Of a stretch of 64,000 nt of DNA, positions 17,772 to 27,092 are shown in pieces. The first letter of the stretch is position 1, and the number at the start of each line of letters is the position of its first letter. The position numbers and the translations under genes are program-made. The notes below the pieces were generated by a model that was not told the DNA's origin, did no database searches, and saw nothing but the letters and a program-made list of their open reading frames with translations. Source of the DNA: Candidatus Nanosynbacter sp. HMT-352 (GTDB lineage: Bacteria > Patescibacteriota > Saccharimonadia > Saccharimonadales > Saccharimonadaceae); contig NZ_CP089520.1 in the NCBI RefSeq assembly GCF_021222645.1, positions 613,939 to 677,938 on the forward strand, read 5' to 3'.

Positions 17772-20700
17772 CTAAACCTTTCTTGCATACTCCCAGTGCC
17801 ATGCCTCGGGCTTACTGCCGCCAGGTTTTGCCCAAGGTGGATTAACGTACCCGTATTTATGCGCATTTGCTTCTAGCCATTTATATACAGGAGAATTAAA
17901 GCCTCCGACATTAATATCTGCAGCGAGACCCCATCCGTGATTTGATCTACAAGGAGGAGCTGGTGCAGCAACAGCTCCCAACTCTCGAGCGTACCTAATT
18001 TGTGTTGCGCAATCTCGGTAAGCCTCATTAATAGATAAATTAGAGCCAGTATCGGATTTGTAGGCCTTGTTCATTTCCTCCATAGCCGCTGCCGCCTGTT
18101 TATTCATCTTGCTTTCAGGAGAAAAAGATAGAGATTGTAGATCTGAATCTGGAATTTCGCCGTTACTATGATTACCCCATCCTGATTGAGCCTCTTCCAG
18201 TTCGGGTTCTCCGACGGCTTTACCGGTTGATGTTGAAGATTTTGAACTACCACTACCACCGCCAGGGTCTTTAATGTAGTATTTACTATCAGTATCTCCA
18301 GCTCTTTCAGCTAGTATGCCGGCTACTACCTCCTCTAAAGCGCAAGGATCGGAGGTCTTGTAAACAGGAACTACATACCCTGTACTTCTATCTCTTTCCA
18401 GGCTTTTCTTTCGAGTTTCATCATATGTCTTACAGGTTTCTGCAGTATATTTGTTTGGGTCGGCATTTAGCACTTCAGGATCCGTATATCCATACCAAGG
18501 TATTCCCATAGATTTCATGACGGCTAATCTATTAGTAGCAGCTGAAGCTCGATTGTTCGGCATTAATGGCGACAATAATAAGGCTGGTGTTTTTGCTAAG
18601 AAATTAATGGCAGATTTTTTACCGATTGGCATTATAGCAAGCATTTGATTTGCTACTGAATTTTTTAAGTTTGGATCAAATATCTTTGCTAGCATTGGCT
18701 GTTGCTCAAAATCTTCCTTATCTTCCTTTTCTGTTTTTGTTGCTATCATCGCCAATTCATTATCGCTCAATAATTTACCACCGATACCAGACCCAGACTC
18801 TGTTTTGCCGTTTTCTAGACTATCCGCCGTTGAGACCATCTGTGCGCCTACTAGAGCTTCGTAATTATTATTTCCTGGAGCGTCAATGCCAACGTTTGGA
18901 ATATTAAATATATAGCTAATCGCCCATTGCACTAAGGTGCCCATTATGTCCTGCGAAAAGTCCATTACCTGCTTAATTCCAGGTAATTGAGTTACAAAGT
19001 TTACAATAGGTCCCGTTATTTGAGATACTATATCACCAGCTACGTCAATTACAGCTCCTATAGAATTATTCCAAAAGCTAGCTACTGCGGCTAGTACTTG
19101 CCATGCTGGATTTTTGGTAAATGCTGTATAATCCTGGACAACTTTCTTCTCAGGACAAACAAGTTCGCCTGGATCTAACGTAACAACCTTCTCTTTGCCG
19201 TCAACAGTACATTTAGTTCGTATTCCGCCAGATGCTGATACGCTGTTTCCGGATAGGATCGGAAGTATGGATGATGTGAGCCCGCCAGCCTGAATTTCAC
19301 TGTACAGCGGTGATGATTCTGCCCCGTCAAATAAGCTTGTCGCAAGCTCTAAATATCGAATATCTTGTAAGTCTCCAGTTTTCATCATGTCATTTACTAC
19401 AACTGGACTAATACCTTCATCGTAAGCGAAAGAGGCGTAGGTTTGGGCGACTTGAGCTCGTCCTATAACTTCAAGAGTACCTGAATCTAGGGCGCCTATG
19501 AAGCCAGCAGCCATATCAATGGCTCCTACGATAGCTGAACCAGTTGTGAATTTTTTCATTAGCTCTTTGTTTATTATTTTTGCAATAAGACCGTCGCCAT
19601 TAGCTAGATTATCGGTAAGTTTACTAAAAGTATCTTTGTTGGATTTAGCAGCTTCGTAATCCAATTTTGCTTTAGGATCGTTGGGTTTTTCCTTAAGGGC
19701 ATTCTCTTTTTTTTCTACATCTCCATCTAGTTTGGTTTTAACCTTATCGAGTGTTTCTGCACAACCTAAGGCATCTCTACCATTAATACACGATAAGACG
19801 GCGGCAAGTTTTGGTGATATTTTTGCGATGGCACGAGAAGCGAATTCAGACTTAATCTTCGCCTTAAAATCTTTCCATGCTCTAACGTGTTTTTCGGGTA
19901 TAATATTAAACGATTTTACGCCATATTTATTATATAGAATACGTTTGGATATAAAGCGCATTAAATAGTTACGACCGTGCACTCGTTTTATATCATTCTT
20001 AATTCTTTTCCTTATTTCCTTATGTCCAACCTCTTTTTCTACGCCTTTCATTACACTGTCAAGGTCTTTGTTAACGTTTTTGATAGTGAAATGAGAAGCC
20101 TTGCCTCCTAGGCCTGAACGCCCGTGAGAGTTTATGACTACTTTTACATTGACGCCTTCTTTTTCAAATTTAGCATCAAGCATTTTTTCAAACCAAACAG
20201 AATATTTTGTTGAAGTTAGTGAACATAATATGCCGCCGCCCTTACAGAAAACTATATGTTCGTCCCCTGGGTAAGCTTCTTTCATAACTCTCATAGCTAA
20301 CCAGCGTGTGGTTATATATTGCAAACGCTCCTCTACTGAATAATGAGCAACACTTCCGATTTGCTGATCTATATTGTCTAGTAAAGAATTTAATTTCAAT
20401 GGTAGAAGAGCCGAAAAAGTAGCCGCTATGGAAAGTAGAATACCAACTATAGCTATTATGCCTCTACTTTTTTTTGCAAGCTTTAGGGTAGATTTTAAAT
20501 TATTTCGTTTTTTGTCATTGGACGGTTCATAAAAGCCGTTGTCAGGAATAGAAGATTCCTGGTCATTAACGGCAGCGCTGGCAGAATCATTTTGGTTAGG
20601 GTCGAGGTCGGAATTATTATCATTAAACTGAGACTCAAGATCATTAATGGCGTCTCTTTCCCGATCGCTTAGTTCTGATCCGCTATCAACCTCGGCTGCG

Positions 20701-20780
20701 ATTTGATCAAATTGAGCCTGTTCAGCAGGATTTAATCTGCTATCAGTCTCGGAATCTGTCGTATAATCAACTCGCGCCAT
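17772..20780 (-). CDS. Giant membrane protein with C-terminal M15 (VanY/DacB-like) peptidase domain
   Basis: 1002 residues. The N-terminal about 100 are acidic and disordered; one membrane helix follows (GIIAIVGILLSIAATFSALLP, about 110-130); a very long helical region with some hydrophobic stretches (about 590-660) follows; after a Ser/Gly linker, the last about 130 residues are a zinc D,D/L,D-carboxypeptidase-like domain with SNHGWGLAADI and EAWHWEY supplying the His/Asp/His ligands. It probably trims wall peptides near the secretion channel. The long middle is not recognised. It lies between virB4 and the transglycosylase gene in one leftward run. Confidence 0.85.
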   Translation of the reverse strand: MARVDYTTDSETDSRLNPAEQAQFDQIAAEVDSGSELSDRERDAINDLESQFNDNNSDLDPNQNDSASAAVNDQESSIPDNGFYEPSNDKKRNNLKSTLKLAKKSRGIIAIVGILLSIAATFSALLPLKLNSLLDNIDQQIGSVAHYSVEERLQYITTRWLAMRVMKEAYPGDEHIVFCKGGGILCSLTSTKYSVWFEKMLDAKFEKEGVNVKVVINSHGRSGLGGKASHFTIKNVNKDLDSVMKGVEKEVGHKEIRKRIKNDIKRVHGRNYLMRFISKRILYNKYGVKSFNIIPEKHVRAWKDFKAKIKSEFASRAIAKISPKLAAVLSCINGRDALGCAETLDKVKTKLDGDVEKKENALKEKPNDPKAKLDYEAAKSNKDTFSKLTDNLANGDGLIAKIINKELMKKFTTGSAIVGAIDMAAGFIGALDSGTLEVIGRAQVAQTYASFAYDEGISPVVVNDMMKTGDLQDIRYLELATSLFDGAESSPLYSEIQAGGLTSSILPILSGNSVSASGGIRTKCTVDGKEKVVTLDPGELVCPEKKVVQDYTAFTKNPAWQVLAAVASFWNNSIGAVIDVAGDIVSQITGPIVNFVTQLPGIKQVMDFSQDIMGTLVQWAISYIFNIPNVGIDAPGNNNYEALVGAQMVSTADSLENGKTESGSGIGGKLLSDNELAMIATKTEKEDKEDFEQQPMLAKIFDPNLKNSVANQMLAIMPIGKKSAINFLAKTPALLLSPLMPNNRASAATNRLAVMKSMGIPWYGYTDPEVLNADPNKYTAETCKTYDETRKKSLERDRSTGYVVPVYKTSDPCALEEVVAGILAERAGDTDSKYYIKDPGGGSGSSKSSTSTGKAVGEPELEEAQSGWGNHSNGEIPDSDLQSLSFSPESKMNKQAAAAMEEMNKAYKSDTGSNLSINEAYRDCATQIRYARELGAVAAPAPPCRSNHGWGLAADINVGGFNSPVYKWLEANAHKYGYVNPPWAKPGGSKPEAWHWEYARKV

Positions 20781-20797
20781 ATTTTTTCGTTATTTTT

Positions 20798-22657
20798 TTA
20801 CACTGCCCCGTAGCCGCCGATCGGTGAATCTGACGGTTTTACTTGTTGTGATGCAGGATTTGTATTAATCAAATTATATTCGGTGTCACTAGCCTGAATC
20901 TGAATGTGAACGTGATTTTGTCCAGCAAAGAATAATCCTTGCCCAACTGGGAAATTAGCTAGACGTTTCTGCTCTTCATCTGTCAATTTGAACACTTGTG
21001 CTAAAACATCAACGGCGCTGGCGGACTGCTTCAGAAGTAGCTGCATTGAGGAGTTGGAAACGATTGCTCGACCCATTTTACTTCCGACGAAGTCTTCCAC
21101 ATCCTGCGTGATAGTCGTTAAGCCTAATTGATATTTACGGGCACGTTTAGCTAGAGAGAATAAGAAGTTGGCGGAATCATCATATTTCATTAATTGCCAA
21201 GCCTCGTCAACGATCAACATACGCTTTCTTTGGTCGGTACGCGTAATATTCCAGATGTGATTCAGAACAATATACATCGCCGTTGGTCGCAGTTCATCTT
21301 CCAAGTCGCGAATGTTAAAGACAACCATATTATTATTAATATCAATATTACTCTGTTGCGAGAATATTCCAGCAAACGTTCCAGAAGTAAATTTGCGAAG
21401 TCGCTGAGCTAGGCTTGGACCAGTTCCGCCCATATGAAGCAAGGTGTCGTATAAGTCGGAAATCGTCGGTGGCGTAGAATTGTGTGTTAGTGGATCCGAA
21501 GTAATACCAACGCGCGCGTAAGTGTCGATTAATGCTTGATCAATATCAGCTTCTTCCGCTGGCGATAGTCCTGCTACAACTTGTCCACCAGCTCCTGCTC
21601 CTGCACCACCCAGCATTTGCCTGAGTAGCCCGTGTAATGTCACTAAATTAGCTCGCAGTGCGTCATCTGCCTCATCAGTATCAATAACACGCGGTAAATC
21701 AAACGGATTGATTCTCGTGTCACTACTTAAGCTCAATCGAATATAGCTGCCACCAACTGCGTCGCATAGTTTTTGGTACTCATTTTCTGGGTCAATAATC
21801 ACAATATCAGCCCCGACCATCATACTTCTTAAAGCTTCCAATTTAACGGTAAATGATTTACCAGCACCAGACTTAGCGAACACGACCATATTGGCGTTTT
21901 CCAGAGAGAATCTGTCAAAAATTACCAAGCCATTATTATGCATGTTAATTCCGTAAAGTACGCCCTTATTATCCGTCAAATCGGCTGAAGTGAACGGAAA
22001 GCTGGTTGAAATTGCGCCAGTATTCATGTTGCGGCGAATTTGTAGTTCATCAGTTAACTGCGGAATAGAACTGTTTAATCCCTGCTCCTGCTGACTGGAA
22101 GCTACTTTCGAGAACACCAATTGCTGACCAAAAATAGTTTCAATTTTATGCTGGATGAAGCTTAATTCATCTAAACTATCTGCATAAAGTGTTATATATA
22201 AGCCGTAACGGAAGAACTTTTCAGCACCAATCTGTAATTGATCGCGCAATTCTTCGGCGTCTTGTAATGCCGCTTCTAAGCCTGGATCGCGCACCCTTCC
22301 CTTTTCCGTGTTTATGTTCATGGTTGCTTCCAGCTGAGTAACTTTTTTGCGCAGGTTATTTAGGACAATTTGCGTATCGACTGGATAAATAAACATACTA
22401 ATATCCAGCACTTCATCGATGTTAATTATCGAGCTAAGCCATCCAGTGTAAATTTGACGAGGATAGCCATAAACATACATCGTGCGGCCATATTTTGAGC
22501 CAAGTCGAAAATGGTCAGAATGAAGCTCAATACTACTTGGCGCAATAAAATCACGCAAAGTTCTAACACCAGTTAAGAAGGCTTGTTCGACTTCGGCTTG
22601 CTCTCGTGCTCGTTGCTGAGCGGCAATATCAACAGCATCTAATTTCTTCTTTGCCAT
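20798..22657 (-). CDS. virB4: VirB4/TraE-type secretion ATPase
   Basis: 619 residues. The N-terminal part (IAPSSIELHSDHFRLGSKYGRTMYV) resembles the VirB4/TraC N-terminal domain; Walker A is FAKSGAGKSFTVK (about residue 265) and Walker B is RMLIVDEAWQLM (about 475), followed by TITQDVEDF. VirB4 ATPases energise assembly and substrate movement in type IV secretion. The start overlaps the stop of the TraC-like gene by 1 nt (TAATG), so the two are translationally coupled. No relaxase or VirD4 coupling ATPase is present in the window. Confidence 0.95.
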   Translation of the reverse strand: MAKKKLDAVDIAAQQRAREQAEVEQAFLTGVRTLRDFIAPSSIELHSDHFRLGSKYGRTMYVYGYPRQIYTGWLSSIINIDEVLDISMFIYPVDTQIVLNNLRKKVTQLEATMNINTEKGRVRDPGLEAALQDAEELRDQLQIGAEKFFRYGLYITLYADSLDELSFIQHKIETIFGQQLVFSKVASSQQEQGLNSSIPQLTDELQIRRNMNTGAISTSFPFTSADLTDNKGVLYGINMHNNGLVIFDRFSLENANMVVFAKSGAGKSFTVKLEALRSMMVGADIVIIDPENEYQKLCDAVGGSYIRLSLSSDTRINPFDLPRVIDTDEADDALRANLVTLHGLLRQMLGGAGAGAGGQVVAGLSPAEEADIDQALIDTYARVGITSDPLTHNSTPPTISDLYDTLLHMGGTGPSLAQRLRKFTSGTFAGIFSQQSNIDINNNMVVFNIRDLEDELRPTAMYIVLNHIWNITRTDQRKRMLIVDEAWQLMKYDDSANFLFSLAKRARKYQLGLTTITQDVEDFVGSKMGRAIVSNSSMQLLLKQSASAVDVLAQVFKLTDEEQKRLANFPVGQGLFFAGQNHVHIQIQASDTEYNLINTNPASQQVKPSDSPIGGYGAV

Positions 22658-23532
22658 TATTTTATACCTCCTGATGGCGGTTGACCTGTACCCTTAGTTA
22701 CGTAAGTTGTTGTAAGTTCACTTGGATCAATTGCCGCCAATGATTCACGCGATGAAGTGTCTGGATTATATGAGGTGTAGAACAGCTCACCCAATTGCCT
22801 GGTATTTAATTGCCAGCTTTTTACGCCCATTTGGAATAGACCATTCATAACCAAATCAATACGGTTCTTAATTTCATCTTTGGCTTTGGTATAGGTGACT
22901 TGGTCAATTTTTGTTACGGTTGCCTCTTTTTTTCCACTGAAGAAGCTATTGAATAATCCCTTAGTTTGCTGCTTGAAGGCATTTTCCTCGCCAGCTGGAT
23001 AATATGGAACGACAACATAAAAACTCTTATCCATAATGTTTGCCTCTTGTGCCAGAATATCAATGAAATCCATATAATCGTCCATTAGGACATTGAGAAG
23101 CATATTGTCTTGATTGCGGCGAATTTCAGCCAATCTGTCCAGATATGGGCCAATATCCACGCGGCGTGAACGGATAAGAACTTGAATTGGGAAATATAGA
23201 GAGTTGATAAAGTTTTGATAGCTAAACTCAATTCCCTCTCTTTCGCGTGAACTCATAAGGTCGAAGTTAATTGATTCACATTCTACCACCGCCCGAAAAC
23301 TGCCATCACTCATAATGATCATATTTTCGCGCATTTCAGAGAAAAGCAGTGTGTTCTGGGTGCTAATTGGTCCTTTTTGCTTCTTGTCATCAGGGGTTTT
23401 ATCTGGAGCTGGTGTGGCTGGATTTGGTCCCGAACCAATTGCTACTGATGGCTGCTGAGAGACATCAGGAAGAGCCGCATTGGTTTGCGGAACCTGCTGA
23501 TAAGATTGTTGATTTTGTAACTCTGGTTGCAT
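22657..23532 (-). CDS. TraC-like/VirB4 N-terminal-like type IV secretion protein
   Basis: 291 residues with no Walker motifs. The N-terminal about 60 are Gln/Pro-rich and disordered; the rest (NTLLFSEMRENMIIMSDGSFRAVVECESINFDLMS onward, noted by position 60-95) resembles the N-terminal domain found in TraC/TrsE/VirB4 proteins. The frame is open 9 nt earlier (GTG at 23541), but the ATG at 23530-23532 has GGTGGGG just upstream. It sits between prgI and virB4. It may be a duplicated, ATPase-less VirB4 partner docking at the membrane (inference). Confidence 0.85.
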   Translation of the reverse strand: MQPELQNQQSYQQVPQTNAALPDVSQQPSVAIGSGPNPATPAPDKTPDDKKQKGPISTQNTLLFSEMRENMIIMSDGSFRAVVECESINFDLMSSREREGIEFSYQNFINSLYFPIQVLIRSRRVDIGPYLDRLAEIRRNQDNMLLNVLMDDYMDFIDILAQEANIMDKSFYVVVPYYPAGEENAFKQQTKGLFNSFFSGKKEATVTKIDQVTYTKAKDEIKNRIDLVMNGLFQMGVKSWQLNTRQLGELFYTSYNPDTSSRESLAAIDPSELTTTYVTKGTGQPPSGGIK

Positions 23533-23541
23533 AAACCCCAC

Positions 23542-24459
23542 CTAACGTAGTGAAATCACCACTTCCTCATCTGATAATTTATTTTCTTGCTGAATTCGAT
23601 TTGCCTCACGCGCAATCGTTTCAATCGAGAGGTCGTGGTTATTTGCCAGTTCTATTATAGCAGGTGACACCTCGTTTACGCTAGATTGTGGCATGGTTGT
23701 CGGTTGAGTTTGAATTGGAGTAGAAGTGGGGGTGGCTGATTGTCTGGATATCGGATTTAATATAGATTGACGCATTGTTGGGTACGGATTCATTTGAAGC
23801 GGTGTGGCTGGAGCAGGATTATCTGGTTGAGATGGTTGAGGTGGTTGTACGGGAGGTGGCGTAGCAGATTGCCCTGTTTGCATCTTTTGGATAACTTCTT
23901 GTCGCCTACGAACATCTGATTGATTTATTAAATGATTGATATTTTGCGCCGTAGTGCTATTTTCATCTAAAATGTCGTTAGCTGCTTGTCCTTCGTTGAA
24001 TAAATCGGCACGCATTGAACTGTTCGGATTATTAACGCCACGAATCGACCAACCTTGACTATCTACCAGATTTGCCAAATACGATAATCTTCTCTGAACT
24101 TCAGCTTGGTCATAGTTATTTCCGTAATTCTTCTCCTCGACTTTTGGCGCGATAACTTCGACTAATCTTTCAATTCCATCAGGCTGCCATAGTCGTTTTT
24201 TTGGTTTTAGCATAAAAGAAATAACTGCTGCTAAATAAACTTCCATTGGCTGATCTTTTTTAAGCGGTAAAGCCAGCGCTCCAAAGAATAAAATTATCGG
24301 CACAGGAATTATTGCCAAAGGTAGTAAAATTGTACTCAAACCGTACGCAATAGCGATTCCGATAACAGCTATAATTAAAAACACAAACTGTCGGAAACTA
24401 AACGGCCCGAGCAGTTTGTCCTCCGCCTCGACATCTTGAGGAACTTTATACACCGACAT
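23542..24459 (-). CDS. prgI: PrgI family type IV secretion membrane protein
   Basis: 305 residues. The start MSVYKVPQDVEAEDKLLGPF followed by two membrane helices (about 25-65) and LKPKKRLWQPDG is the PrgI hallmark; the remaining about 190 residues are a Pro/Gln-rich cytoplasmic tail ending in a short helical region. PrgI-like proteins are VirB3 counterparts in Gram-positive type IV systems. A -10 box TATAAT (24469-24474, minus strand) lies 9 nt before the ATG, suggesting a promoter and leaderless start at this point in the cluster. Confidence 0.92.
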   Translation of the reverse strand: MSVYKVPQDVEAEDKLLGPFSFRQFVFLIIAVIGIAIAYGLSTILLPLAIIPVPIILFFGALALPLKKDQPMEVYLAAVISFMLKPKKRLWQPDGIERLVEVIAPKVEEKNYGNNYDQAEVQRRLSYLANLVDSQGWSIRGVNNPNSSMRADLFNEGQAANDILDENSTTAQNINHLINQSDVRRRQEVIQKMQTGQSATPPPVQPPQPSQPDNPAPATPLQMNPYPTMRQSILNPISRQSATPTSTPIQTQPTTMPQSSVNEVSPAIIELANNHDLSIETIAREANRIQQENKLSDEEVVISLR

Positions 24460-24488
24460 ACTGCTTATATTATATCAAAATATGGAGA

Positions 24489-27023
24489 TTATAACATGTT
24501 GCGGAAAATCTCAAATTGTTCTTTGGCGGCATCTGTTACGTTTGCAGATAACCTCCTGTCGGTAAGAATTGTATTGATAACACCCTTGATATCTTGACGT
24601 TTATTGTCTGTAATAATAGAGGTGGTATTTACAGCTTCTATTAACAATTTAACAGCGTCGGCATCTGTAGACGCTAAAGTTTCAGGTTTATATTTACCAC
24701 TCTGCAACCATTCAGCAAAGTAGTTCATTAGATCTCCCCTGTTATTAATATCGCCCTTCAGCATGTCGTCGATGAGCTTACCTCCTATAAAGGACGCTCT
24801 GTTCTTTATACCAGATTCCGCTAATCCTGAAGCTGCAGAAGAATAGAATTCTGGTGGCAATTCACTAAGAAGTTCAGCGATTTCCGTCGCAGTACCGTAT
24901 TTAAATTGCTCTTCAATTGCGGCTTCACGTACGAATATGCTATCTCCAGATAAATTAACTCCACCAGGAAGGGGTATAGATAATTTGTTCAGGGCTAATC
25001 CCTGCCTATGTTTTGCATCCAATTTATAGTGCTTTATGATTTGACGAGCTTCATCAATTGACTTAGCATATTCGCTACGGCTGGTTGCTATGGCTGAAGC
25101 TAAGGCTGCATTTGCACCAATCAAATTGCCATTCTCGTCTGTAAATACATTGCCGCCAGCTTTTTCTCGAAGTTCTTTATTACTTATCAATTGCTCTGCA
25201 AATTCACTATGTTGTTGACGTTGAGCATTATTTTTAATCAGACCTGCCGTTGCAATTTCGGTTTCTAGATCTTTAATGTCATTCATAAATGCAGTTTGTT
25301 TCTGATGAGATTTCAAATCTTGTCGAGTTGCATATGTAGCCGATACTCCCCTTAAAGCACGATCGTACAGAGGTCTCTTTCCATACGTATCAGTTGGTGC
25401 GTGACCCAGTGTAGCTTCGGTGTAGCGATTATCATCTTGTGCGGATAATAGATCGGATCGTCTGGAAGCCTGTCTGGCATCTAAGTCTGACTTCTTATAC
25501 CTGGCTGTATTTCTAAATGAATTCTCGGCATTTTTCTGTGAAGTTTCCAGATCTTTTTTGCGTAATCTACCACTATGATCTGCCCAACGGCGTAAACGAT
25601 TTGGGTTGAATCGCGCCATATTGGGGTTAGCCAACTTCTTGTTTTTAGTGATCTCGCGACGATCTTTAGCCCAGTTTTTAGACTTGTCGTACCAACCTTT
25701 ATTCTTATCATTAACAAACCCAGCGAACTTACCTAATACTCCGCCGCTAAGTTTCAGGATTATAGGCGTTAAAGCTAATGGTATAACTTGAACTACCATA
25801 CCTAAAATCTGCATTATTCCACCATTTGCTCCTGTAGCGTTTTGGATAATTATTATTCCAGCCAATTGCGCCCCACCGAATATTACAGCGAATGCCGGGA
25901 AAAATACTAACATCGTGAGGAATAAGTCTCGCCATTTCTTAAACCATTTTTCTGTGCCAGGAAGTAAATAGCAAACGAAGGCTAAAGGTGAAATGATAAT
26001 TAAGATTACAATTAAAGCTTGACGTGCTGCCATAATTAGAAGCACTAAGAGAAGCACTAGACCTATCCCCACTAATGCGGATAGTGCCAATGGTAGCAGT
26101 TCTGCCCCCATGGCTACTGTTGCGACCACTCCACCAGCTAAAGCTCCGTTGGATAATATCATCACAATAACTTCTGACCACGTCCAACCTACACTCGTAT
26201 TTTCTCCTACAGTGGATATGGTATTTTTAATTCCCATGAAGGCATCCTGAAAAGCGTAGCCAGTTACGTTTGATAAATCTAATAAAATAGCACAAAACGT
26301 AAACGATAAATTGACTAACACTGCCGCAATCACTAACCTAGGGAGCATTTTTTTGATACCGTAATTGCTAATTCCTACAGAGGTCAATTGCGAGTAGATA
26401 ATCACCAAAAACGCTACGATAAACGCCACGTTGCTGATGTTGCGCATAATGACCCACGCCAGATAAATTCCACTGTTTTGGTTGGTTGTTTCTAATGGCT
26501 TAGTTTTTAAGAACTCCTGAAGCGCGCTGTACATATAATCTATGCCATCAGCTAACCAATTGGAGAGTGGACAGATAATCCAACCTATTCCCTGTACATC
26601 ACAGGAAGTGCTGGTTGAATTTTCAGATGGCGATTCAATTGAAATAGTTGAGGTGCTGGTTTGTTCATAGGTGTTTGGTGGCGTAAATGAATAAACCGCG
26701 TAAGTTGCGGAACTTAGTGAAGATATTTCGCTTGATGGGAAATAAATAACCTTTGTTTCTTTTTTATTCTTATCTTCATTAACATAAACAAGCGAATTAT
26801 CCGGTAGGTTAAATTGTTTGATCTTTTTATCATCACTTACCTTTGTATATTTTTCTTTATTATAGGTTAAATTATGACCGCTCCATTCTGCGTCTACGGC
26901 GTAAACAGAGGTTGAGTGTGTTAAGGTATTAAGAAAAATGCCCACCAGCATCCCTGCTATCAGCAATACAAACCACTGCAGCCACTTGTTAAGAAGCTGC
27001 TTACGGGAAATTAACCACTCCAT
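24489..27023 (-). CDS. VirB6/TrbL-like polytopic secretion protein 2
   Basis: 844 residues: an N-terminal membrane helix, an extracytoplasmic region of about 110 residues, a conserved entry segment (GIGWIICPLSNWLADGI), about six to seven membrane helices (about 190-420), then about 400 residues of charged, helical cytoplasmic sequence. It is paralogous to the 959-residue protein encoded upstream. A canonical promoter precedes it on the minus strand: TTGACT (27055-27060), 17 bp, TAATAT (27032-27037), with the ATG 8 nt further, so it is probably leaderless. VirB6-like proteins form the inner-membrane channel. Confidence 0.88.
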   Translation of the reverse strand: MEWLISRKQLLNKWLQWFVLLIAGMLVGIFLNTLTHSTSVYAVDAEWSGHNLTYNKEKYTKVSDDKKIKQFNLPDNSLVYVNEDKNKKETKVIYFPSSEISSLSSATYAVYSFTPPNTYEQTSTSTISIESPSENSTSTSCDVQGIGWIICPLSNWLADGIDYMYSALQEFLKTKPLETTNQNSGIYLAWVIMRNISNVAFIVAFLVIIYSQLTSVGISNYGIKKMLPRLVIAAVLVNLSFTFCAILLDLSNVTGYAFQDAFMGIKNTISTVGENTSVGWTWSEVIVMILSNGALAGGVVATVAMGAELLPLALSALVGIGLVLLLVLLIMAARQALIVILIIISPLAFVCYLLPGTEKWFKKWRDLFLTMLVFFPAFAVIFGGAQLAGIIIIQNATGANGGIMQILGMVVQVIPLALTPIILKLSGGVLGKFAGFVNDKNKGWYDKSKNWAKDRREITKNKKLANPNMARFNPNRLRRWADHSGRLRKKDLETSQKNAENSFRNTARYKKSDLDARQASRRSDLLSAQDDNRYTEATLGHAPTDTYGKRPLYDRALRGVSATYATRQDLKSHQKQTAFMNDIKDLETEIATAGLIKNNAQRQQHSEFAEQLISNKELREKAGGNVFTDENGNLIGANAALASAIATSRSEYAKSIDEARQIIKHYKLDAKHRQGLALNKLSIPLPGGVNLSGDSIFVREAAIEEQFKYGTATEIAELLSELPPEFYSSAASGLAESGIKNRASFIGGKLIDDMLKGDINNRGDLMNYFAEWLQSGKYKPETLASTDADAVKLLIEAVNTTSIITDNKRQDIKGVINTILTDRRLSANVTDAAKEQFEIFRNML

Positions 27024-27031
27024 CTAGGGTT

Positions 27032-27060
27032 ATATTAGCATTTTTGATGGAAAAAGTCAA
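27032..27060 (-). promoter_or_regulatory. Promoter of VirB6-like gene 2
   Basis: On the minus strand, -35 TTGACT and -10 TAATAT are separated by 17 bp, and the ATG at 27023 is only 8 nt beyond the -10. It gives the downstream part of the secretion cluster its own transcription start. Confidence 0.7.
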
Positions 27061-27092
27061 GAGAGAGCGTATGAAGCATGCGTTTAGCTACC

